Source: 2-02-FULL-66-22 sp964576535 (GTDB taxonomy: Bacteria; Methylomirabilota; Methylomirabilia; Methylomirabilales; 2-02-FULL-66-22). Taken from it: a stretch of DNA of 64,000 bases. Shown here one piece after another: positions 1-7,090 of the stretch (the stretch's first letter is position 1; the number at the start of each line of letters is the position of its first letter). A model generated the notes under the pieces. The model was not told the DNA's origin and did no database searches. It was given only the letters and a program-made list of their open reading frames with translations. The DNA lies in assembly GCA_964576535.1 (NCBI GenBank), contig CAZNWB010000006.1, positions 1-64,000 on the forward strand, read 5' to 3'. Position numbers and translations under genes: made by a program.

Positions 1-710
1 TTCCCCACCTTGGTGGCGATGGCCCCGGTGAAGGACCCCTTCTCGTGGCCGAAGAGCTCGGACTCCAACAGCTCCGAGGGGATGGCGGCGCAGTTGACGG
101 CGACGAAGGGCCGCTGGCCCCGGTTGCTCTGCTGGTGGATGGCGCGGGCCAGGACCTCTTTCCCGGTTCCGCTCTCGCCGCTCAGCAGCACCGTGGCGTT
201 GTTGTCGGCGATGCGCGTGATCAGGGTGTAGATCTCCTGCATCCGGGCGTTGCGCCCCACCAGGTTCTCGAAGCGGTGCTCCCACGCCACCTCGGAGCGG
301 AGGTACATGACCTCCTTCATGAGTTCCTGCTTCTCGAGCACGCGCTTGATGAGGGCCAGGATCTCGTGGATGTCGAAGGGCTTGGTGACGTAGTCGAAGG
401 CGCCCAGCTTGATGGCCTCGACCGCCGTCTTGAGGGACTTGACCGCCGTGACCACGATGACGTCGGTCTGGTCGTTCAGTTCCTTGATCCGGCGCAGGAC
501 CTCGATGCCGTCCATGCCGGGCATCCGGATGTCGAGCAGGATCAGGTGGATGTCCTTGGTGCTCAGGATGCGCAGGGCCTCGGGCCCCTGGCTGGCGAAG
601 GAGAGCTCGTAGTCCTTGGAGAGCACGGCCTCGAAGGATTCGCGAACGCTGATGTCGTCGTCCACGACCAGGATGCTGCCCCGGACCGGATGGACCTCGG
701 AATTCGCCAC
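1..710 (-). CDS. NtrC-family sigma-54 response regulator (5' part, runs off window)
   Basis: Two-component regulator that activates sigma-54 promoters. The visible 236 residues hold an N-terminal receiver (acidic pair near D17-D19, phosphoacceptor D60 in LLDIRMPG, Lys in TKPFD), a linker, then the start of the AAA+ domain with Walker A (GESGTGKE) and the sigma-54 contact loop, which reads GSFTGA instead of the commoner GAFTGA. The rest of the AAA+ domain and the DNA-binding helix lie beyond base 1. I chose the GTG at 710 because GGAG sits 8 nt before it; another in-frame GTG lies at 719. The partner kinase is not visible. Class certain, exact start less so. Confidence 0.9.
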   Translation of the reverse strand, partial: MANSEVHPVRGSILVVDDDISVRESFEAVLSKDYELSFASQGPEALRILSTKDIHLILLDIRMPGMDGIEVLRRIKELNDQTDVIVVTAVKSLKTAVEAIKLGAFDYVTKPFDIHEILALIKRVLEKQELMKEVMYLRSEVAWEHRFENLVGRNARMQEIYTLITRIADNNATVLLSGESGTGKEVLARAIHQQSNRGQRPFVAVNCAAIPSELLESELFGHEKGSFTGAIATKVG

Positions 711-1189
711 GCCACGCACTCCGGTATGAACCCCTGCGTCGCCGACCCTGCCGCGAGCGGCAGCCGCCGCATCGGGACAGGTCGATCTCCCCGGGGGCTC
801 GAACGGGGCGTAGTTAGGTAAACTCAAATCAAGGAACTTGTCAAGGATAAAGCCACAGGATAAAGCCCCAGGGCCCTCCATCGGCACGAGGCCCACCTCG
901 ATGCCCTTCCGCTTTTCGTCTGGAACATTCGGTTGACGCCCTGCGCCACTCAACGGCGGTGAGATTGGGATGCGAGGAAAATTCGGACAGGAATTCCGGT
1001 TGACACCGCCCGGCCACCTTGGATAGCCTACAGCGTGAGAAGGGGGGGCGTTCGTCCACCATTCACCACGCGTTCTGCCTCACGTTTCTCCTCGAGTTCC
1101 TTTCCTGTGTGGATTACGTCTTGGTGGCTCTTGGTACCTCCATGCTCCTGATCGCTGGTGCAACCAAGGCTTGAAGAAGGAGTCGGCCC
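711..1189. other. Intergenic region between divergent genes, no gene seen
   Basis: About 480 bases separating the divergent regulator and the coiled-coil gene. Small ORFs here have no ribosome binding site or recognisable protein. It probably carries promoters for both sides; the only forward candidate I can point to is at 1000-1028. No repeats or RNA gene recognised. Confidence 0.6.
1000..1028 (+). promoter_or_regulatory. Candidate sigma-70-like promoter
   Basis: TTGACA at 1000-1005 is a perfect -35 hexamer; 17 bp later ATAGCC (1023-1028) is a poor -10. It would drive the forward genes from 1190 on. Weak because the -10 box is degenerate. Confidence 0.3.
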
Positions 1190-1855
1190 ATGAAATCCAT
1201 CTTACGGGCGGGACAATTCCTGCGCCGGACGTTCAAGGATCCGCTGGACCTGGAGATCACAAGCAACCACAACCATGGCAGTCCGGGCATGGAGCGCGGT
1301 TTCAGCATCAAGGCCAAGGGGCAGGAGATCGTGGGGATACGCCTGGGGGCGAACGGGCACATTCACCTCGCCGTGAAGATGCTCAGGGCGAATCCCGTGT
1401 CCGTGGTCTGCTGCGGGGCCCAGACCATGCCAATCGTCGGTACTGATCCGGAGCGGAAGGCCGTAACCGTCGCCGGTCCCGGCGCCGCGGATGGGCCGCA
1501 CGCCGCCCCCCAGCGGAAAAGCAGTCCACAAGATGGCTCCGGAGAGGCGGGGGGGATCGAGAGCCCACGGGAACCGGAAGAGGCCCAAGTGAGTGAAACC
1601 CATGAGCGGGTGACCGGCTGGATTACAGAAGGTCAGCGCGTGCTTGATTTTCTTCCCCGGCTCCTGGCTGAGCAGTGGGGGCTCGCCGCCAAGGTCGAGG
1701 CGGCGGAGCGAAAGTGTCAGCGGCTGGAGGAGGGAAGCCGAGCGCTCCGAAGCGAAAACGACCACCTTCGAAAACAGCGGACTCGGCTCGCAGAGACCCT
1801 TCGAACTCTGGCCAGGGAGCTATTCGTGGATTCGGGAAGCGGGAAACTTCATTAA
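1190..1855 (+). CDS. Unknown protein with C-terminal coiled coil
   Basis: I do not recognise this 221-residue protein. The first ~85 residues look folded (alternating hydrophobic and charged stretches), residues ~88-135 are Pro/Ser/Glu-rich and probably disordered, and residues ~165-215 are a charged heptad-like coiled coil rich in Glu, Arg and Leu. No signal peptide. The start is supported by AAGAAGGAG 7 nt before the ATG. It ends 6 nt before the receiver-domain gene, so the two are probably co-transcribed; an accessory role in that signalling system is a guess. Confidence 0.65.
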   Translation: MKSILRAGQFLRRTFKDPLDLEITSNHNHGSPGMERGFSIKAKGQEIVGIRLGANGHIHLAVKMLRANPVSVVCCGAQTMPIVGTDPERKAVTVAGPGAADGPHAAPQRKSSPQDGSGEAGGIESPREPEEAQVSETHERVTGWITEGQRVLDFLPRLLAEQWGLAAKVEAAERKCQRLEEGSRALRSENDHLRKQRTRLAETLRTLARELFVDSGSGKLH

Positions 1856-1861
1856 CGATCC

Positions 1862-2293
1862 ATGACGCAAAAGACCAACTCTTCAGACGGCGGGACGATT
1901 CTCGTGGTGGACGACCAGAGACTCGTCTGTGAGGGCATCCGGGGGATGCTGGAGGCCACCGGCTTCGCCGTCCTCACCGCCGAGAGTGGCCGCACCGGGG
2001 TGACCCTCTTCCGCCGACACGCCAGCGCGATCCGAGCGGTGCTGCTGGACCTCAGGCTGCCCGGGGAGAACGCATCGGAGGTCTTCGATGCGATGCGCCA
2101 CCTACGGCCAGACGTCCCCATCATCCTCATCACCGGGACCCCAGAGGCAATCGCGAGGCAAGAGCTTGCCCGCCCCGGGCTGAGCGGCTTCCTCCAGAAG
2201 CCGTTCGACGTTGCGACGGCCATCCGAATCATTCGCGAGACCTTGCAGAAGGCACCCCCGGCCCGAGACACGAAGGGCTCCCCTGCGGGTTGA
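1862..2293 (+). CDS. Stand-alone response-regulator receiver protein
   Basis: A 143-residue CheY-like receiver with no output domain. Visible signature residues: acidic pair D17-D18, phosphoacceptor D63 (LLDLRLPG), conserved Thr T91 (ILITGTP) and Lys K113 (LQKPFD). Such single-domain receivers relay phosphate or bind a target protein on phosphorylation. It follows the coiled-coil gene by 6 nt and precedes two PilZ genes, suggesting a small regulatory cluster linking phosphorelay and c-di-GMP. The cognate kinase is not adjacent; the nearest kinase in the window is at 33.7-35.5 kb. Confidence 0.9.
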   Translation: MTQKTNSSDGGTILVVDDQRLVCEGIRGMLEATGFAVLTAESGRTGVTLFRRHASAIRAVLLDLRLPGENASEVFDAMRHLRPDVPIILITGTPEAIARQELARPGLSGFLQKPFDVATAIRIIRETLQKAPPARDTKGSPAG

Positions 2294-2525
2294 CAGGCTG
2301 TGCAAAATCGGTCGGCATGGCCCGGTGAATTTCGGCGGCGTGTAGCGAGCCCAGGCGGGCCTCTTTTCCCTTGCAATGCCTGGGGATTCTGATACCTTCC
2401 TCCGAAACTCACGGCGGCCACCAAGAGACCAGGAGTCCGGCGGGCTGCTGCTTGCGGCATCCAAGGCCCTGGGTGTGGCTGTCCGCAGTCCGCCCAGGGT
2501 CTTGCTGTTCCCCCTCTAGGAAACC

Positions 2526-2903
2526 ATGACTGACTCCCCAGAGCGACGTAGGGCGGCACGGGTCTCCATCCCTGCTCGGCCCGGTGATCGAGCACAGGCC
2601 ATCCTGGAGATCCGTTTGGTTGACCTCAGCGTCACCGGGGCCCGCATCGAACACCTCGATCTCCTGCGGCCAGGCTCCTCCGTCATCGTCGAACTGCCAA
2701 CTGCGATGAAGCCGCAGGCCCTCGGCGCACGGGTCGTCTGGAGCAAGGTCATGGGCGGTGAGCAGACGCCGGAGGGTGAGCGGCACCTCCATTATCAGAG
2801 CGGCCTGGCCTTCACCGGCCTCACGGCGGGCGAGACCCTCCTTTTGACGAACAGCCTGGAACAACTGACTGACAGCGGCGGCGGAGGCCGTGGCTCCCTG
2901 TGA
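2526..2903 (+). CDS. PilZ domain protein
   Basis: A 125-residue single-domain PilZ protein, the family that binds cyclic di-GMP. Both binding motifs are visible: the RxxxR-type arginine cluster at residues ~7-12 and the D-x-S-x-x-G motif (DLSVTGARIE) at ~33-42. A beta-barrel follows. It starts 232 nt after the receiver gene and is followed, 53 nt on, by a second PilZ gene. Target process unknown; motility, pilus or envelope control are usual for the family. Confidence 0.85.
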   Translation: MTDSPERRRAARVSIPARPGDRAQAILEIRLVDLSVTGARIEHLDLLRPGSSVIVELPTAMKPQALGARVVWSKVMGGEQTPEGERHLHYQSGLAFTGLTAGETLLLTNSLEQLTDSGGGGRGSL

Positions 2904-2956
2904 GGGGGGCGTGCAGGCGGTTGGAGCTCCCAAGGCATGGTTGGAGGCGCGGCGGC

Positions 2957-3490
2957 ATGACGCCAATCGAACTGCGGTGTGAGACCTGCAGTGTCCAAAA
3001 GACCCTGACCTCCCGCGAGGTGGAAGAATTCGTCGCGGCGTTCCAGCAGGGGAACACAGAGCGGCTCCGATGCCTGACCTGCGGGACGAGCTTGTCCAGA
3101 CCGCTCCAGCGGGCCCTCGACCTACCCCCGCAGCAGGCCCCCCAAACGTCCGTGATCCAGACGCGGCGACGCCATGTGCGGCTCCCGGTAGACTTGCCTG
3201 CGGGCTACCAGCGGCCAGACGGCGAGCAGGGCTGGGGTCGGGTGAAGAATCTCAGCGACGGGGGCCTGCTCCTGTTTGCCCACGAGCCCCTGCCCCCATC
3301 CACGAGCCTGCGCCTGCAGCTCCACGCCCATCACGGGGTGCGTTCCTTTGAAGGGGTCGTGGTGTGGAACGCCGCGGGACCGGGGGCCGGTAAATCCCCC
3401 GTCGCCCATGGAATCCACTTCACCAGCCCGGTGAGCGAGGGATTCGCCGTGGAGCTGTTTCTCTCCGAATCCTTCCCTCACCAGGGCTAG
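2957..3490 (+). CDS. PilZ domain protein with N-terminal zinc-ribbon-like motif
   Basis: I start this at the ATG at 2957, preceded by GGAGG 9 nt upstream, giving 177 residues; an earlier in-frame GTG at 2900 would overlap the previous gene. The N terminus has two CxxC pairs (CETC and CLTC, about 33 residues apart), typical of a small zinc ribbon. The C-terminal part is PilZ: an RRR-x-x-R arginine cluster followed by KNLSDGGLLLF, a variant of D/N-x-S-x-x-G. Zinc-ribbon plus PilZ suggests a c-di-GMP-responsive adaptor. Neighbouring PilZ and receiver genes support a shared signalling role. Confidence 0.8.
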   Translation: MTPIELRCETCSVQKTLTSREVEEFVAAFQQGNTERLRCLTCGTSLSRPLQRALDLPPQQAPQTSVIQTRRRHVRLPVDLPAGYQRPDGEQGWGRVKNLSDGGLLLFAHEPLPPSTSLRLQLHAHHGVRSFEGVVVWNAAGPGAGKSPVAHGIHFTSPVSEGFAVELFLSESFPHQG

Positions 3491-3556
3491 AAATGCGGGG
3501 CGAGGGGCCGGGGTACGAGAGTCCGGCGTCGTTTCGGCGGCAGATGGGACACAAGA

Positions 3557-4114
3557 GTGCATAGAAGAGGAGCACGGACGTTCCTGAAGTGCGTCATAGC
3601 AGTCCTGTTGCTGGCCGTCCTGCTCTCCGGATGCGGGCCTTCGCAGGCCGAGCGGCACGCAGCGTGGCTGCAGGCCTTTCAGATGGATCTGGATACCACC
3701 CACGACAAGTGGGAGGCCGACGTCGCCCGCAAGTGGTTCAGAAATAATGCCGAGGCCTTGCGGGAGTTGAACGCTCGGTATGAGCAGGTGTACGCCCGCT
3801 GGTTGATGCGCGTTGACCCCCTGAGTCAAGCGATCCTGTCCTACACCGTCGCCTTGGGAAACCGGGTGGACCGGGGGGAAGTAAGCCGGGAGGAGGCACA
3901 GCGGATCCACGAAAAGTTGAAGGCGGACATTACCCTTGGAAGGCAGGCACTCACACAGGACGCGAACCAAACCCAGCGCGATGCCGCCATGCTCCAGTGG
4001 TGGGAAGCCTACTGGAGCCGCCAGCGCGAGACCTACCAAGCCACGCCAGGCAATCCCATAGACTGTAGGGTTACTTCGGACGAGGCTCGGGGCATTCTGA
4101 TCCAGTGCGATTGA
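3557..4114 (+). CDS. Lipoprotein of unknown function
   Basis: A 185-residue predicted lipoprotein. After a basic N terminus and a Leu/Val-rich segment comes the lipobox LLSGC (Cys about residue 26), so the mature protein would be acylated and membrane-anchored. The mature part is mainly helical, Trp- and Arg-rich, with no motif I recognise; two Cys near the C terminus could form a disulfide. The GTG start lacks a strong ribosome binding site, so the start may be slightly downstream. Not obviously tied to its neighbours. Confidence 0.7.
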   Translation: MHRRGARTFLKCVIAVLLLAVLLSGCGPSQAERHAAWLQAFQMDLDTTHDKWEADVARKWFRNNAEALRELNARYEQVYARWLMRVDPLSQAILSYTVALGNRVDRGEVSREEAQRIHEKLKADITLGRQALTQDANQTQRDAAMLQWWEAYWSRQRETYQATPGNPIDCRVTSDEARGILIQCD

Positions 4115-4408
4115 TCTTGGAAGAGGAAACGGACACCGTGACAAAGGTTCCGGGCACCTTCTTCGCTCCGAGTGGTTAATTTTTCGCTGGGCCGTTTTCC
4201 ACTTCTTTGAATCAATACTCAGTCTAGTGAGTGTCCACTCTCTAAGAAGACCCACCCTCTCACCCGCCCTACTGCCCGCGGACGCCGTTCGAGAACCCAG
4301 ACGATAACCTCGAAGAGCCAACCATTGGAAATCGCCTCACCAGGAGCGGAATGCAGAACGGCAGCCTTGACAGGGTCGGGCAAGTGTGCGACCGTTTTTG
4401 CAACAGTA

Positions 4409-4530
4409 AGCTATCAGCCTTCAGCGGTCAGCGATCAGCTCTTGGACGAAGAGAACTGGGTACCCTGCGTGGAAAGGGCGTTCGAGGGGTCCGCGGAATC
4501 GGTAGCTGATAGCTGACGGCTGACCGCTGA
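4409..4530. repeat. Short-word inverted array (GCTGAC/GCTGAT words)
   Basis: Lies in the 442-base gap between the lipoprotein and uvrC, where no gene is visible. Left arm 4409-4440 is built from variants of ATCAGC/GTCAGC; right arm 4501-4530 from GCTGAT/GCTGAC. The right arm resembles the reverse complement of the left, with about 60 bp of unrelated sequence between. Each arm holds about four degenerate 7-8 bp words. Part of the window-wide set of such arrays. Confidence 0.75.
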
Positions 4531-4556
4531 GAGCCAGCCAGTTCTTGGGCATACGC

Positions 4557-6347
4557 ATGGACCTTCAGGAGAAGATTCGCAGCCTGCCGGACGCGCCGGG
4601 GGTGTACCTGTTCAAGGACGCCCGGGGGGAGCACCTCTACATCGGCAAGGCAGTCTCCCTCCGCAAGCGGGTCCAGTCGTACTTCACCGACCGCGACTTC
4701 GGCTACGACGCCGAGCGCCTCAGAACAATGGTGGGGCAGATCGCCGACGTGGAGTTCCTGCTCACCGCCAACGAGCTGGAGGCGCTGATCCTCGAAAGCA
4801 ACCTCATCAAGCAGCGGCGGCCGCGCTACAACATCGTTCTCAGGGACGACAAGCACTACCCCTTCATCCGCCTGAACCTCAAGGACCCGTTCCCCGCCCT
4901 GCAGGTGACCCGCCGGATCAAGAACGACGGCGCCCTCTACTTCGGCCCCTATGTCCCGGCCGGGACCATGTGGAACCTCCTCGCGCTGATCAACCGGACC
5001 TTTCCCCTGCGGACGTGCCGCAGCATCGCCGGGCGCACGCTGTGCCTCGAGTATCACCTGGGTCGCTGCCTGGGCCCGTGCGAGGGCCTGGTGACACAGA
5101 AGGACTACGCGGAGATCGTCCAGAAGGTGCGGCTCGTCCTGGAGGGGAAGGACCAAGAGGTCGTCCGGCAGATGGAGGGGCAGATGCGCCAGGCGGCGGA
5201 CCGACTGGAGTACGAGCGGGCCGCCAAGATCCGGGATCGGATCGAGACCCTCCGGGATGCGACGGAGAATCAGCGGGTGATCTCGGCCCGGGGCGAGGAC
5301 CAGGACATCTTCGGCCTCGCCCAGGAGGGAAGCGAGGTCCAGGTGCAGCTTCTCGTGGTCCGGGGCGGGCAGCTCATCGGGCGAGATAGCTTTGTCTTCG
5401 AGGGTGTGGCCTCCGGCGGTGCCCCGGAACTGTTGAGTTCGCTCCTGGCCCAGTACTACCTGGGGTCCCGCTACATTCCGAAGACGATCCTGACCTCGCA
5501 CCTGCCATCGGATGCGGACCTTTTGGCGGCCATGCTGTCGGGGCGGGCGAAACGCCAGGTGGAGATCCGGGTGCCCGAGCGGGGACCCAAGGCCCACCTG
5601 GTGGAGATGGCGGTGGGGAACGCCCAGGCCCTCTTGGCCCAGAGCCTCACATCGGCCGCGTCCCGCGAGAAGGCCATGGTAGAGGTGCAGGACGCACTCG
5701 CTCTTCCCGGCCCTCCGCGGCGGATCGAGTGCACGGACATCTCCAACATCTCCGGCGTCCTGGCGGTCGGGTCACTGGTCACCTTTGTGGACGGGCGGCC
5801 GCACCGGCAAGAGTACAAGCGGTTCCGGATTCAGAGCGTGCTGGGGGCCGACGACTACGCCATGCTGCGCGAGGTGCTCCAGCGCCGGTTTGCCAAGAAG
5901 GAGTGGCCGCTCCCCGACCTCTTGCTGATTGACGGGGGACGCGGGCAGCTCAACGTGGGGATCCTGGCGGCGAAGGAGGCTGGGCTGGCGGACCTGCCGG
6001 TGGCCAGTCTGGCCAAGGAAGAAGAGCTGGTGTTTCGCCCGGGCCGACCGGAACCGATCCGGCTCCCGGATGGATCGCGGGGCAAGCACCTGCTTCAGCA
6101 GGTGCGGGACGAGACACACCGGTTCGCCCTGACGTACCATCGAAGCCTGCGGGGAAAGAGCGGCATGCGGTCCATCCTGGATGAGATCCCGGGGATCGGG
6201 CCGCGGCGGAAGCGCGTGCTCCTGCAGCGGTTCGGGAGCCTGAAGCGCCTGCGGGCCGCCTCGCTGGAGGAACTCACGACGGTGGGGGGCCTTCCCCCTC
6301 GTATCGCCGAGGCGACCCACCGCCTCCTAAGTGCTGCGGCCGATTAA
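4557..6347 (+). CDS. uvrC: Excinuclease ABC subunit C
   Basis: UvrC makes both incisions in nucleotide excision repair after UvrA/UvrB locate damage. About 596 residues, normal length. In order: GIY-YIG nuclease (GVY at ~15-17, YIG at ~28-30) for the 3' cut, a Cys cluster around ~155-175, a UVR UvrB-binding helix near ~195-235, the RNase H-like 5' nuclease domain in the middle, and C-terminal helix-hairpin-helix repeats (IPGIGPRRKRVLL). The ATG at 4557 matches the usual N terminus better than a TTG 12 nt earlier. No uvrA/uvrB here. Stands alone between two repeat arrays. Confidence 0.97.
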   Translation: MDLQEKIRSLPDAPGVYLFKDARGEHLYIGKAVSLRKRVQSYFTDRDFGYDAERLRTMVGQIADVEFLLTANELEALILESNLIKQRRPRYNIVLRDDKHYPFIRLNLKDPFPALQVTRRIKNDGALYFGPYVPAGTMWNLLALINRTFPLRTCRSIAGRTLCLEYHLGRCLGPCEGLVTQKDYAEIVQKVRLVLEGKDQEVVRQMEGQMRQAADRLEYERAAKIRDRIETLRDATENQRVISARGEDQDIFGLAQEGSEVQVQLLVVRGGQLIGRDSFVFEGVASGGAPELLSSLLAQYYLGSRYIPKTILTSHLPSDADLLAAMLSGRAKRQVEIRVPERGPKAHLVEMAVGNAQALLAQSLTSAASREKAMVEVQDALALPGPPRRIECTDISNISGVLAVGSLVTFVDGRPHRQEYKRFRIQSVLGADDYAMLREVLQRRFAKKEWPLPDLLLIDGGRGQLNVGILAAKEAGLADLPVASLAKEEELVFRPGRPEPIRLPDGSRGKHLLQQVRDETHRFALTYHRSLRGKSGMRSILDEIPGIGPRRKRVLLQRFGSLKRLRAASLEELTTVGGLPPRIAEATHRLLSAAAD

Positions 6348-6360
6348 ACCCAAGCATCGC

Positions 6361-6515
6361 ACCGCAAAGCTCGCAAAGGTCGCAAAGGTCCGCCAAGTTT
6401 CAACAACCTGAGGCCGGCGCATGGGCCAAAATACTCCGGTATGCTCCGGGCGTTTTTTCCCCACCGTCACTTTGGATATGAGGGATTTCTTTGCGGCCTT
6501 GGCGACCTTGGCGGT
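6361..6515. repeat. Short-word inverted array (CGCAAAGGT words)
   Basis: Between uvrC and the RidA-like gene. Left arm 6361-6396 repeats CGCAAAGGT-type words about three times; right arm 6489-6515 carries the complementary ACCTTGGCG/TTTGCGG words. The arms face each other across about 90 bp that contains no gene. Same architecture as the other arrays in this window. Confidence 0.75.
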
Positions 6516-6565
6516 GAAAAATCCGGTTTCATTCCGAAGGTCTTGAACGAAGAACGGGAGGCAAG

Positions 6566-6961
6566 ATGAAGCGCGAGGCGGTACGAACCGACAGGGCACC
6601 GAAGGCGATCGGTCCCTACGAGCAGGCGCTGAAGGTTGACGGGTGGGTGTTCACGTCCGGCCAGATCCCCCTAGACCCCAAGACCGGCGCCATGGTGGAG
6701 GGGGGCATCGGCGCCCAGACCCGGCAGGTGCTGGACAATCTCCGGGCTGTGCTGGAGGCGGCCGGGACCTCGATGAGTCGGGTCGTGAAGACCACGGTGT
6801 ACATGGCCAACCTTGCGGACTTCCAGAAGATGAACGAGGTCTACGCCGAGTACTTCCCGCAGGACAAACCCGCCCGCTCCACCGTCGGTGTCGCGGCCCT
6901 GCCGCGCGGGGCCATGATCGAGATCGACGTCGTGGCCCAAACCCCGCTGCGCGGGGAATGA
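6566..6961 (+). CDS. RidA family enamine/imine deaminase
   Basis: A 131-residue YjgF/YER057c/UK114 protein. Members with the conserved arginine hydrolyse reactive 2-aminoacrylate and related enamines, protecting PLP enzymes. Here the signature stretch PARSTVGVAALPRGAMIEID has that Arg, so deaminase activity is plausible, unlike the second family member at 27.5 kb. Length and fold signature (GPYEQA, TSGQIP) are normal; trimers are typical. GGGAGG precedes the ATG. Flanked on both sides by short-word arrays and apparently monocistronic. Confidence 0.92.
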   Translation: MKREAVRTDRAPKAIGPYEQALKVDGWVFTSGQIPLDPKTGAMVEGGIGAQTRQVLDNLRAVLEAAGTSMSRVVKTTVYMANLADFQKMNEVYAEYFPQDKPARSTVGVAALPRGAMIEIDVVAQTPLRGE

Positions 6962-6965
6962 AAAA

Positions 6966-7063
6966 CCGACAACTGACAACGGACAACCGGCCATTGTAAT
7001 TGACCGGTTTTGAGTTGTCGGTTGTCGGTTTTCAATTGGTGTGGTCAGTTGTCCGTTGTCTGT
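6966..7063. repeat. Short-word inverted array (GACAACNGACAAC words)
   Basis: Between convergent genes. Left arm 6966-6990 iterates ACTGACAAC/CGGACAAC; right part 7010-7063 iterates GTTGTCGGTTGTC and CAGTTGTCCGTTGTC. The same word family recurs at 63809-63935. It could double as a bidirectional terminator-like hairpin, since it separates two converging transcripts. Confidence 0.8.
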
Positions 7064-7090
7064 TTTTCACTGGCCCCGCGTCTCGCGGGG

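Noticed and set aside
45..821. Long forward ORF opposite the sigma-54 regulator
   Set aside because: It is the antisense shadow of a clear receiver-AAA+ protein; it has no recognisable domain and no ribosome binding site.
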